64,000 nt of DNA from Sipunculus nudus (Eukaryota > Annelida > Sipuncula > Golfingiida > Sipunculidae): the NCBI GenBank assembly GCA_026874595.1, contig CM049308.1:97142624-97206623 (forward strand), given 5' to 3'. The notes under the pieces are model-generated. The model was not told the origin of the DNA, searched no databases, and was given only the letters and a program-made list of their open reading frames with translations. Positions 25,876 to 36,016 of this stretch are shown here, piece by piece (position 1 is the stretch's first letter; each line of letters begins with the position of its first letter). The position numbers were made by a program, and so were the translations under genes.

Positions 25876-28800
25876 TTTTTAGCTCAGCTGACTTTCAGTC
25901 ATGCTAGGCTATAGCGATGGGTCTTTGCCCGTCGTCCTTCCGTCTGTCCGTCCGGCCGTTAGCAGGGCACAAATCGTAACCGTAGGGGCTAGGGTCATGA
26001 ACCCTATGCAGTCTTAGAGGATCTAAAAAGATCTCCTTGCAAACCTACAGGGTGTGTTTGCACGCCAAAGAAATAATTCTTTTAGCCAAACCTTCCATCT
26101 TTCACATACAGCTCACCTATTAAAAGGGGAAGAAACATAATTATTTTGAGGTCAAAAGGTCAAAGGTCAAGGTCACAGGAGCCACTTCTTTGAAAAGCCT
26201 GTGGATGCATTTAAGCAAAACCTTTTATCCCAATTCTTTGATCTTTCACATATAGCTCACCTACTAAGTGGGAGAAGAATCCTATAGATTTTTAGGTCAC
26301 AAGGTCAAAAGTCAGGGTCACAGGATCCACTTCTTTGAAATGGTTGTGGACACATTTCAGGCTAGACTTTTCATTCCAAACCTTCCAGCACTGATATCGC
26401 TTCTCTGCCAACAGGGGAAAAGACCTGTTGATTTTGAGGTCAAAGGTCAAGTTCACAGCAACCACTTCTTGCCCGGAGTCATTTTCAGGCAAACTTTTCA
26501 ATCTATACCATCGGTCATATATAGCCTACCTTCCAATAGGGGAAGAATCCTATTGATGTTGAGGTCAAAAAGTCAAAGGTCAAGGTCACAATATTAAATT
26601 GTTATACATGCTTATGGACATATTTCAAGTGTAACTGTTCAACCCAAACCTTCAGTCTTTCCCATATGCCACATCTATGCATTACTCAATTTGACTCAAA
26701 CTTCATATTTATGGGTCTTTTTGCTTGAATAAATAACTTATTGATTTTGGGGTCAGCTGGTCAGGAGGTTAAAGGTTGCAGGTCAAAGTTATTCACTCAT
26801 TGGTTGCCAAGTTATTACACCAGATTTAAGTGGTTAGTAGTTACCCACCATTTAGAAAGAATCCAGTTGAAATGTGGACAAAAGGCCAAGGTCATAGGTC
26901 AGGGATGTTCACAATTACTTATTTTGTAGACCATCTCTATTTTTCTTGTATATATAACCATTGCACTCCAGCTGGTACATCTCCCTTTGAGGCTGTAATT
27001 GTGAGTGACACTGGTGACATATGACTCCCTTTTGTATCAGCCTATTAAGTGATAAGGCTGAGTGATAAGTGCCTCGTTACTGCATAACAAAAAAATTGTA
27101 ATCGGAATGCTTCAGCCAGGCATTAAGACTATGAGAGTATAGTATTAAGGTTTAGCTACTGATTTATAAGAAAATGGGAACATTTTATGGAATTATAGCA
27201 ATAAACTTAGTTTCCTAGATATCTGAATTTTTAGCTCAGCTGACTTTAAGTCATCTGAGCTATAGTCGTGGTCCATTGTCCGTCGTCCGTCCGTCTGTCC
27301 GTCCGTCCGTCCGTAGATGTGGCACGTTTTGAAACCGTAAGACCTAGGATTCCAAAATTCGGCATAATGTTAGAAAACTGGGTCTTTGCGACTTCGTTCC
27401 TTTGAGAAATTAAGGAAAAACCTCAATTTTTTATTAAAAACCTATTTTCACACTTAAGGACTGCCTAATATCAAAACTACTCATCTGTTTTTCCTCATAT
27501 TTACCATAAACATTCCCCTATATAGTTCCTATGTACATGCCAGAAATTATGTCTGTATTTTATAATTTAAAAAAGTTATGGGCCCAAACATATTGCATTT
27601 TGTAAAAAATCAGGAAAGAAATTTGATCACTTACACAAAACCTGTTAAAGCTATGGACTTTATTTCCAGTAATATAACTTTAATTAATCAAAAATAAATT
27701 GTATACCCAAAATTAGATCAAATTTTTTGAAATATTAACAAAAATAAAAAATTGGTACCTTAAATTTTGCCCAACTTTGACCATGGCACGTTTTTTTTCC
27801 TGTAAGTACTGTGGATTTAATTTTCACAGCATGTTTTTGTTAGCATTTTGTCTGTTAACACCAAAAATTTGAAACCAGTTGATCAAAAAGTGTAGATTTT
27901 ATTCAAGTTTTCAAGCACCATGTAACATATTGTGACATCAAGCTAGTGTTATGCAGTTTGCAAGAGCTCAGCTCCGCAGCTTCAGCTCTCAGTTCCTAAA
28001 AATTGGCATACAGTCAGATGTCTCCAAAATCCCCTACCATGCCAAGAATTTGGTCACTAGGACTTAATACCTTCGAGATATTAATGAAAAACTTCATTTT
28101 TCCATTCAAAACCCATTGTTACACTTCAAGACTGCCTAATATCAAAAACACTGATCTGACTTTAAACATATATAATATACATATTTTTTTATACATCCTC
28201 TATGCACAATGATTTCAGTATTGCGTAATTGTTTTAAGTTATTGGCCCAAACATAATGCACTTTGTAAAAAATCAAGAAATATATTAACAAGAGGATTGC
28301 TGAAGCTAGAGATTTTTTGTCAGGGGTGTAACATTATTTTATAAAGATTCAATTGAATACCCAAAATTAGTTCTGAATTTTTCAAATTTTATAAGTTATT
28401 ATTATAAATATGAAATGAGTACCTTAAATTTTGCCAAACTTTGACCATGGCACGTTTGTTTCCTGTGAGCACTTTTGATATAATTTTCATATCATGCACA
28501 CATAAGGATTTCAGCTTTTTAGTTTAGAAAGCTGAAAGCAATTGGCCAAAAATTGTAGCTTTTATTAATGTTTTTATGAGACCATATCAGACCTTAGCTC
28601 TCCCCAGCCCCTCTTGAGTCACCTGTATGTTGACCTTGTTGACCTTTCATCAAATTATGCACGCTTGACGCGAGGCATACACTGGGGCAGCCAGGCAGGT
28701 TATGGCCAGCCACAGTTGATCCAGGTGTCCAACCCAACTCATCTAGTAGTTTTAACTAACAAAATAACAATAAACAATAAATTAATAAATTTTTATTGGT

Positions 28801-30778
28801 TTTTAATAACAAATTAAAGAAAAATGGAAAAGGAATTTGTTAGTTGATAATAAAAGGAAATTAACTTGCAGTTACTGATCTTGTATCGATTGATAGAATG
28901 TCACGTATTCCAAATAACACCATGCAGTCACCTATGGTATTTTTCAGTTCAATTTTAATGATAAAAAAATAAATCATATTATTCATTACTAATCATTAGG
29001 GATCATATGAAGGAAATTAATGATAGACAAAGATGCAGTTGATAATATTAATCTAGATTCCTGCTGTGTCTAGTGTGTACATTAATGTGAAATTAGTCCA
29101 AAATGAATATATTACATTTATTTTTTTAATATGAATAAAAGTTATAATACCAGGTACTTATGATCATTATTTAAATGTGTGAATTTTGTATATTCTGAAT
29201 TCTCAACGTCATTGTTTGGTGAAAACTGAATAATTACCAGACAATGTGCGAATACTTTGCAAATGTATTTGAATACGAATATGAATATGTACTCCATTAT
29301 AAAATTTCTTGCATAAGAATGGGAATTCAGGTAAAAATGAAAGTATATGAATACCAGTGCAAATACTTTCAAAATGTATTCATGAATGCATTCATGAATA
29401 TATTCTTTGATAATATTTTAATAATCATTTCAGTTGTATTTTATTTTAAAAAATCATACGATTCTCTTATTATTTTTAATAAAAATTTTATTTGGGACAA
29501 TTTGTAATTATTTTTAATAAATAGTTAAACTTTTATATTATATGTTCTGCTTATAAGTTATATGGCCAACTCAAAATCTGTGTGCCAATAGCAGTCCATT
29601 TGTTAATAAAATAAATGAAATCAGTCCTCTTCCCTGTCTACAAAGATACTATCAAAATCATACATTAGCTAAACACCCACAACTCATAATACAGCTTATA
29701 TTTATTTCCACACAAAACAAGCATGTGCCTCATTTCTAAATCATATTTTTTATCATATATAACAGCTGAGCGCCGTGACCCATGGGCCCCTTGTTTTATG
29801 TATCACCACATATAGAAGCAAGTGTATGTTCTCATAATATATGAATGTGTACCTGGATTTAGGATGGCTTTTTCTTATTTCAAGATCTGAGTCATGCTTT
29901 CTGCATTTCTTTTTTTTCAGGTTTGGCAGATTACCTACCCTGCTGACCCCAATGAAAAGCAGAGTGATAATAAAAAATATTGGACTTACACTTTTTACAA
30001 TTGCATATCTATAAATCTGATATGAGGGCCTGAACATGCCTTTTGAATTATTTTGGACATTCATTACTGTAACATCCCTTGGAGAATTTGCCCCAAGTTT
30101 GGCCTCTTATTGCAGGAAGTGTGATATCAAATGTCAGACTTGTCAGAAATCCATTATGTCTGCCAGTTAGCCACCTTAGAAATCCTTTTTTAGTGCAGTT
30201 TCAGTGATTTTTCTTCAATGTTTGGTCCGATTTAGAGAATGTTTGTTGTCTGATTTCAGACCTGTCAGAAGTCCAATATAGCCACCAGGCAGCTATCTTT
30301 TAATTCCTTTTGATCATATTATCTCAAGAACTGTTAAAGTGAATGCAGTCGGACGTATATTAATGTAATCTTGCAAAGGATTGGGTCAAATATTTCATAA
30401 TAAAAGTTATCATCATTTATAAAAGAGCAGTACAGTTGGCTTGTATTGAATAAAAATTCATACAGAAGCAACCATTTCTCTTTAATTCTTTCAAGGATTT
30501 CCTCTATCTTTTGCTATATATTTTGATCTTGTATTTGCCCTTTGTGGTGTTCCTTTTGAGACTGACAGGTATCAAGTAAGCTATGGGAATGGTTCTTGAT
30601 AGCTTAACAATCATACATTTTTCCTCGAACCATCAATTCACTGTGTTTTAACCAGACATAGGTGATATATATTTCTGTTGTCATAGAAAATTTCAACAAA
30701 TTGGCAAATTGGTTCTCAGCCCATGATGTCGCAGGTCCTGCTTGGCAGCTGAGCGTCATGACCCATGGGTCACTTGTT
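25876..30778. mobile_element. Non-autonomous element A, split by nested element B
   Basis: Begins TTTTTAGCTCAGCTGACTTT (25876) and ends CAGCTGAGCGTCATGACCCA-TGGGTCACTTGTTT (about 30745-30778). The terminal motifs GCTCAGCTG and CAGCTGAGC are inverted relative to each other, and the right end contains the 12-bp palindrome GACCCATGGGTC. Its left part (25876-27227) and right part (29795-30778) align in order with the uninterrupted copy at 42751-45190, so 27228-29794 is a later insertion. A also lacks about 50 bp near 26045 that the other copy has. It contains nuclear-receptor-like repeats but no transposase frame. Confidence 0.75.
27228..29794. mobile_element. Non-autonomous element B, inserted inside element A
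   Basis: Begins TTTTTAGCTCAGCTGACTTT and AAGTCATCTGAGC, includes a CCGTCCGT-rich tract (27270-27315), and ends CAGCTGAGCGCCGTGACCCA-TGGGCCCCTTGT. It is about 2.57 kb. The flanks (CCTAGATATCTGAAT before, TATGTATCACCACATATA after) are joined in the sister copy near 44165-44200, giving an empty-site comparison. The insertion point is T-rich, so a target duplication cannot be defined. The AT-rich interior has only short spurious frames. Confidence 0.75.
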
Positions 30779-31530
30779 TCTTATTTTTACGAATATTTTT
30801 CTCTTTGTTTTCTATAAAATGACAACAATCATGTCAGTTTTTCAGCTGTGATTCCATCTTGTGTCTCAAAACCTGGTGTGTTTATTGATCAAAAGTGGAT
30901 GCCCTATAGTAATCACCCTCTTTGTCTGTCTGTTCGTCTGTCTGTCTGTCCGTCTGTCCATCCGTTTATCCACACATTTGTTTCCAGATGATAACTCCAG
31001 GTTGGACTGACATATGGATTTCAAACACGACTTACAAATGGTCCACCACTAAAGAAAGAACCTCTATGATTTTTGGGTCATGAGGTCAAAGTCACAAGAC
31101 TTACTTATTTAAAAAGATTATGGCTGTATTTAAAGCCAAGCTTTTCATCCCAAACTTTCCGTCTTCCAATGTGTATGCATTTCATGCCAAATTTTTCATC
31201 ACAAATCTTCCATCTTCAAGTTATTACTTACCTGCCGATAGGGGAATATTCTTTTCGATTTGGAGTCGTAGGGTCAAAGGTCAAGGTCACAGGGCCCATC
31301 CATTCACAAATTAGTTTATGGATGATAATTCTGCATTGGCTACACAGATTGGCTTCAAACTTGATCTATTTATGACCCACCACTTAAGTAAGAAACATTT
31401 TGACTTTCAGGGTCCAGAGGTCAAAGGTGAAGGTCACAGGACCGTCATTCTGAAAAATGTCTCCAAAATATCCTAATAGACAAACACAGCTGAGCGTTAA
31501 GACCCCTGGGTCCCTATTCTTGAGGCTTTG
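30779..31530. mobile_element. Further diverged copy of the same repeat family
   Basis: Contains a GTCTGTCTGTCCGTCTGTCC tract (about 30925-30960), ATGGATTTCAAACACGACTT, the motif GGGTCAAAGGTCAAGGTCA at 31271-31289, and a degraded right end CAGCTGAGCGTTAAGACCCC-TGGGTCCC (about 31489-31520). The left boundary is uncertain. No gene is seen. Confidence 0.6.
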
Positions 31531-33290
31531 TTGCAGTCTCTTGCATTGTCCAAATGCAGGTAGGCCACTCCTGGTCACTGGGAGTCAGCTATGCTAGGTT
31601 TACTGAATTGTTACAGGTCACTGGGGGAGATCCCCTTTGACAGGTGTACAGTTATTCTCATATCAACTCCAACCCCCCCCCCCCCCCCCCCAATCCGCCA
31701 ACCCTCCCCATCAAGTTTAATGCAGTAATTGTTATTGTTTGCACTGTATTTCCTCATTTGTAATGCTGTTTCCACTCTAATATACAAAACTTTTCTTGAA
31801 AAAGTAATCTAAGGAGTAATCCAGAAAACAGATGCCATGTTGTGTTAATGTAGCATTTTTAAAGAAATCAATTTCCTTTTAAATGATTTTAACAAATTAA
31901 GATATACTTAAACCCATCAGTATGATAAATTTATAAAATATGAAGCAAACTATGGATAAATAAAGGCACAATATAAAACTGTGAAATCTGGATCAAGTAT
32001 TATCGTTAAATATTTATTGTTTTGCAAATTTAAAAGATATTTTGAGGTAAAAAAAAATAAATTTATCTGTATGCTTGATGTGGTGTGATCTGACAAGATT
32101 GAGATTCAATATGGTGCAATTTAGAATTATAAATCAACTTTTACATTAAGATATATATATGTTATAATGTAAATGTATAGAAATATAAGCTTAAAATAAA
32201 AAAAAAAAATGATGTGATAAAAAAATGAGGATCTAACACAAACATCTGTTCATTATTTTCCTGCCTCAGCAGAATTGGAGATCAGGCTTTGTTTGCCGTT
32301 TATGTATATGCAGAGGTGTTGTAAATCCTACGATTACCCCCCCCCCCCCCCCCCCCGCCATAGATTCCTTTGCACGTGTGCACTGGGACATTAGTTTCTA
32401 TTGCAAATGTGTAAATATTTATTTAAATTAAAAAATTATTTGATTGGAAAAAATTAAGATCTAATTTAAACATATTCTTGCCTCGGAAGAATGGAACATA
32501 AAGTGATCAGCTCTGTCTGACCAGCATCTATCCGTTATCATTAAATATACATTGTATATTAATTATGATATTTTTCCAATAAGCACTGTTGAAATAACTT
32601 TAATATGCTGTTTGTGTGTGGATTTACGCTATTAAAGTATGAAATATCTGAAAGCAATTTATATATTTAGTTGTGTAATATTGATGTTTAACTTTAAAAC
32701 AATTTGATATAATAATTGAAATTTCATATATTATCAGCTTTGTTTGTCTACCAGTCTCTCTGTGCTTATTTAAAGATTAAGTAATTGTGAATGAACTATT
32801 TTATCCTGTGAGCATTATTGAATTAAGTGAAAATATTATTTATACTCTATAATAATACAGAGATGTTTAAACTCCCAGTTTTCCACTCCCCCCCCCCCCC
32901 CCCCCTTACCACCACCACCAAGTCCATGCACCTGTGGACTGGGGACATTAGTTATATTTCAACTGTATAACTTTTATAAAAAAAAATACATATATTTCAA
33001 TATATATATATTATAAAAAAATTGATCCAACTGAACAAATGTGTAAACTACTGAACTGGCAACGATTTATGTAAAATCGACCAATGATCATGGTAATAAT
33101 ATACATCTTATGATCACAATGCTTCAATTTTACATTTGGAAATGCATGGTTTGGTCACAAAATATCATTTGCAACAATTTCTTACTCGTCAATACAAACC
33201 AATCATATCAACCAGCCATGGCCTATATTACCTTTTCCTCCTAGACTTTATCTCCACTTGATATTATTTAAGATTTTTACCTCCAAGGTC
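31531..33290. repeat. AT-rich stretch with three poly-C tracts, probably a decayed tandem repeat
   Basis: Poly-C runs of about 18-21 nt occur near 31673, 32337 and 32888. The second and third are followed by similar text (GTGCACTGGGACATTAGTTT; CTGTGGACTGGGGACATTAG), and TGCCTC(A/G)G(C/A)AGAAT blocks recur between them. This suggests an old repeat of roughly 550-650 bp. No coding frame is seen. Confidence 0.45.
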
Positions 33291-33865
33291 AACTTCAGCT
33301 GAGCACAGTGAACCATGGGTCGCTTGTTCTATCCCGGCTAGACTTGTGTGCTTAGGGAAATATATAACAGAAACAAGAGGACCAATCAACAAGGTCTGCA
33401 GTAGTCCTGGGTATGAATTTGTACTTAAAAATTATTATGATCCACTAACTGAATCTGTCTTTTTTCCATTTGCCTTTTTTATGGGGGGGGGGGGGGGTTG
33501 TATAAATTTACATATCTACATTTAAATATTGTTGACTGCATCCTCGACCCCACCCCCGCCAAGAAAAAAAATTAAATTCTTTCTCTAACCCATTTAACTG
33601 ACCCGTGTCAGGTCGCTTTGTCTGTTTCCATATGTGCGCGTATATGCGTATGTGCGTAAAAAAGAGGTGTGTTTCCATATGCGCGAATGTGCGTGAACTG
33701 GCAGATGTATATATTTGTACAGTGGATCAAGCAGGCCTTCCACAAAAAGATGGTGAAATTACATCATTTTAACCTGAATCCCTGAGTTCACGCAGACCCT
33801 ATGCGTGAAAATCGCTTAACGTAGCTATACGTAAACTGAAGATGAGTTGACAACAACAGTTTAAT
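33291..33865. other. No gene; isolated right end of the repeat family plus a poly-G tract
   Basis: CAGCTGAGCACAGTGAACCA-TGGGTCGCTTGTT at about 33297-33330 is another diverged right terminus of the GCTCAGCTG family. A poly-G tract lies near 33484-33499. GTTTCCATATG(T)GCGCG occurs twice (33625-33690). Nothing else is recognised. Confidence 0.4.
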
Positions 33866-33874
33866 TTAAAATAA

Positions 33875-34113
33875 GGAAGTTTCTAGGCAGTCGACAATGT
33901 CGGCTTCGGAATGTTGGACCCCTGGACTGTCTAGGCAGCCGACAATGTAGACACTGTCGGCTGCCTACACAGTCCAAACTCCACCCACTGCGCAGCCGAC
34001 AATGCTTTAACTAAGTGTCAGCTGCCTAGATGTGTGACATTCTAGACCTAGTAGCTATTTATTCATTTGAACTTTTATTGTACAAAATATACATACATAC
34101 ATATATATATATT

Positions 34114-34151
<38 letters not shown>

Positions 34152-34973
34152 GCATATATGACACTGAGATATAGTATGGTCTGGTTAAATATACTTAACC
34201 ATAATTTAAGGTAGTGCTAAGGACTGGTTAAATTCCAAAAAAATTAATGACTTTTGCAATAAAAGGTATACTTAATATTCAAATTAAATTAAAAAGCTTA
34301 TAAATTCAAACATGTTCCTCAAAAACAAAGTTTATATTTATCAAAATGTAGAAAATCTCCTTAGCTTTCAGAAAATGTATACTTTAATGGGTCCTAAGGC
34401 ATGAGATCGTTGATGCAAAGGAAAAACTGAAACAAAGTCAGGTCATATGGGGGACCAGTCCTGGTACCCTTAATCAGAATGGACAATATTTTTATATTTG
34501 CGGCCACCATGGACACCTGCATACGTGTATAAGGGATGTGTATTTTATTTTAGGGTTAAATGACTTATTAGAACACCGCTTCTTAGACCCAGCAATGGTT
34601 TTAGAATCCCATTTCCACAATTTGACATGATGGGACTTTTGTTACAGATTAAACTTTGTCTCCAAATCACAAAAAGAGAGAAATTTTTACCTCATAGAGA
34701 TGTTAACTGCCATGGTGCTGAAAAGCCACTATTAACTATCTTTGATATTTAACCCTTTATTTTATTCTTACCATATTGTTTTCTTAAATAACATGAAATG
34801 TGATTCAGCATTTAGTGTTTCATTTTCCAAGTTAAAAATCCAACCCTGTTTCCTTTTATCCTTTATTCAGCAACATTTTAAAAACTATTACTTCTATGTC
34901 TAGAATGCCCAACACCTAGGCAGCCAGGGTCTGTCACTCCGCAGCCGACATTGACGGCTGCCTAGACACTTCC
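33875..34973. mobile_element. 1.1-kb inverted-repeat DNA transposon (MITE-like) with 9-bp target duplication
   Basis: The ends are inverted repeats of about 38 bp: left GGAAGTTTCTAGGCAGTCGA-CAATGTCGGCT, right (complement) GGAAGTGTCTAGGCAGCCGT-CAATGTCGGCT. TTAAAATAA flanks it on both sides (33866-33874 and 34974-34982). A nine-base duplication is typical of MULE/Mutator-type insertions, with some other superfamilies at 8-9. The interior has no transposase frame, so it is non-autonomous. A near-perfect hairpin (33923-33944 with 33955-33976, one mismatch in 22) and further copies of GCAGCCGACAATG near both ends look like transposase-binding repeats. It lies about 0.75 kb upstream of the fos TATA box. 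Confidence 0.85.
34088..34148. repeat. AT microsatellite inside the 1.1-kb transposon
   Basis: ATAC then AT dinucleotide repeats, interrupted by TTATAC. Confidence 0.8.
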
Positions 34974-35525
34974 TTAAAATAAACGGTGTCTGCCACAGAA
35001 GAAATATCTTATGAGAACTGGCGAGCAGTGTGCATTAACACTGGGCGATGTTGTTGTTGTGACCTCAGAACCAACTCAGGAGACATCCCAGTACACAGGG
35101 CCCCGACACAACAACTCCCACTCCACCCACTTGGACCTACACTCTGAAGCTCAGAAACGCCCTCCCCTGTACACTTGCTACAGCCAAGTTACGCCCTCCC
35201 CGCCTAGCCATCCGTCCAGCCCAACAGCCCAGGCTTCATATATATACTGCACTGCGCAGCAAAAATAACAGCTTACACCAGTTCTATTTCTGTCAAATCA
35301 TATGACTGCTGACGCATAGGTGCTCCGCGTGACTTGAATAATATATTCTTACTTATTACTATGTAGGTCACTGGAATATTACAAGCTAGCCCTGATATTT
35401 GTGGCCGTGTTGGAACATGATGGAATCACGACCGCTGGCCTTTGTTCCGTGCCGCTTCGCTGCAGCCACATACACACCAGGTTGTTTATCGGGCGGAGAT
35501 CCCTAGCGTCCCATTTTTTAACGTG

Positions 35526-35557
35526 TGACGCACGCGGGATCACCATATTTGCGTCAC
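35526..35557 (+). promoter_or_regulatory. CRE-like and CArG-like cluster upstream of fos
   Basis: TGACGCAC (35526-35533), CCATATTTGC (35543-35552, one mismatch from the serum-response CArG consensus) and GCGTCAC (35551-35557) lie together about 170-200 bp before the predicted start of transcription. Vertebrate c-fos carries serum-response and cAMP-response elements upstream; the resemblance is suggestive only. Confidence 0.3.
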
Positions 35558-35663
35558 AAGCGGCTCATATATTGACCCGGTTTCTATAGGAATACCCTCA
35601 CGGTCATAGGCTCACTGCCAGTGGGCCCATTCATAAACACAACCAGCCTCGTTTTCACAACAC

Positions 35664-35702
35664 TGACGTTATTTGACCTATGACGAAATTTTCTAAATAT
35701 AG
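35664..35702 (+). promoter_or_regulatory. Proximal CRE-like and MEF2-like sites of fos
   Basis: TGACGTTA (35664-35671) is one base from a full CRE, and TGACGAAA follows at 35681. CTAAATATAG (35693-35702) fits the MEF2 consensus YTA(A/T)4TAR exactly. All lie within about 60 bp upstream of the TATA box. Confidence 0.35.
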
Positions 35703-35717
35703 AACGGTGAATCATGA

Positions 35718-35726
35718 TATATAAAG
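35718..35726 (+). promoter_or_regulatory. TATA box of the main fos promoter
   Basis: TATATAAAG followed by GGGCC. It predicts transcription start near 35748-35752. The first ATG downstream of that point is at 35906 and opens the coding frame used here. Confidence 0.6.
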
Positions 35727-35759
35727 GGGCCGAGGTGATCCCCTACAGAATCGACCGAG

Positions 35760-35766
35760 TGACTCA
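35760..35766 (+). promoter_or_regulatory. AP-1 site at the fos transcript start
   Basis: TGACTCA is a perfect AP-1/TRE heptamer about 10 bp after the predicted start. A weaker TTAGTCA follows near 35776. Fos is itself half of AP-1, so autoregulation is the obvious inference. Confidence 0.45.
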
Positions 35767-35905
35767 CCTCACACGTTAGTCATCATAATCAGAGAACTAG
35801 TGAGGGCTTCCCTCAAAAGCACGACTCGTGCCCCACCGGAACTTATCTGAATATCAATCCGAAAGTGATCACACGCTCAGGATATCTGAGGAACAAGAAC
35901 CGGCC

Positions 35906-36016
35906 ATGTACAACACACCAACCTCTAGTTCGTCCTTTAATGATACTGAGGAGTCTAAATACACTGTGGCAGATATCTTGTCTTCCATGGCAAATGGGGA
36001 ACCTCTAACAAGCGCA
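35906..36016 (+). CDS. fos: fos coding exon 1a (37 aa)
   Basis: Starts at the first ATG after the predicted transcription start, with no upstream ATG in the leader. It encodes a Ser/Thr-rich N-terminus ([11 protein letters not shown]... then [17 protein letters not shown]). It ends GCA|GTAAGT, a consensus donor, in phase 0. An in-frame extension upstream to 35828 would need a GTG start, so I do not use it. Confidence 0.75.

Noticed and set aside
29142-29507. Overlapping + and - frames (76 and 87 codons) as a small gene
   Set aside because: They lie in the AT-rich interior of element B, overlap on opposite strands and show no domain.
35828-35905. N-terminal extension of Fos (PHRNLSEYQSESDHTLRISE)
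   Set aside because: It would need a GTG start; the first ATG in the predicted leader is at 35906. The frame may be open by chance.
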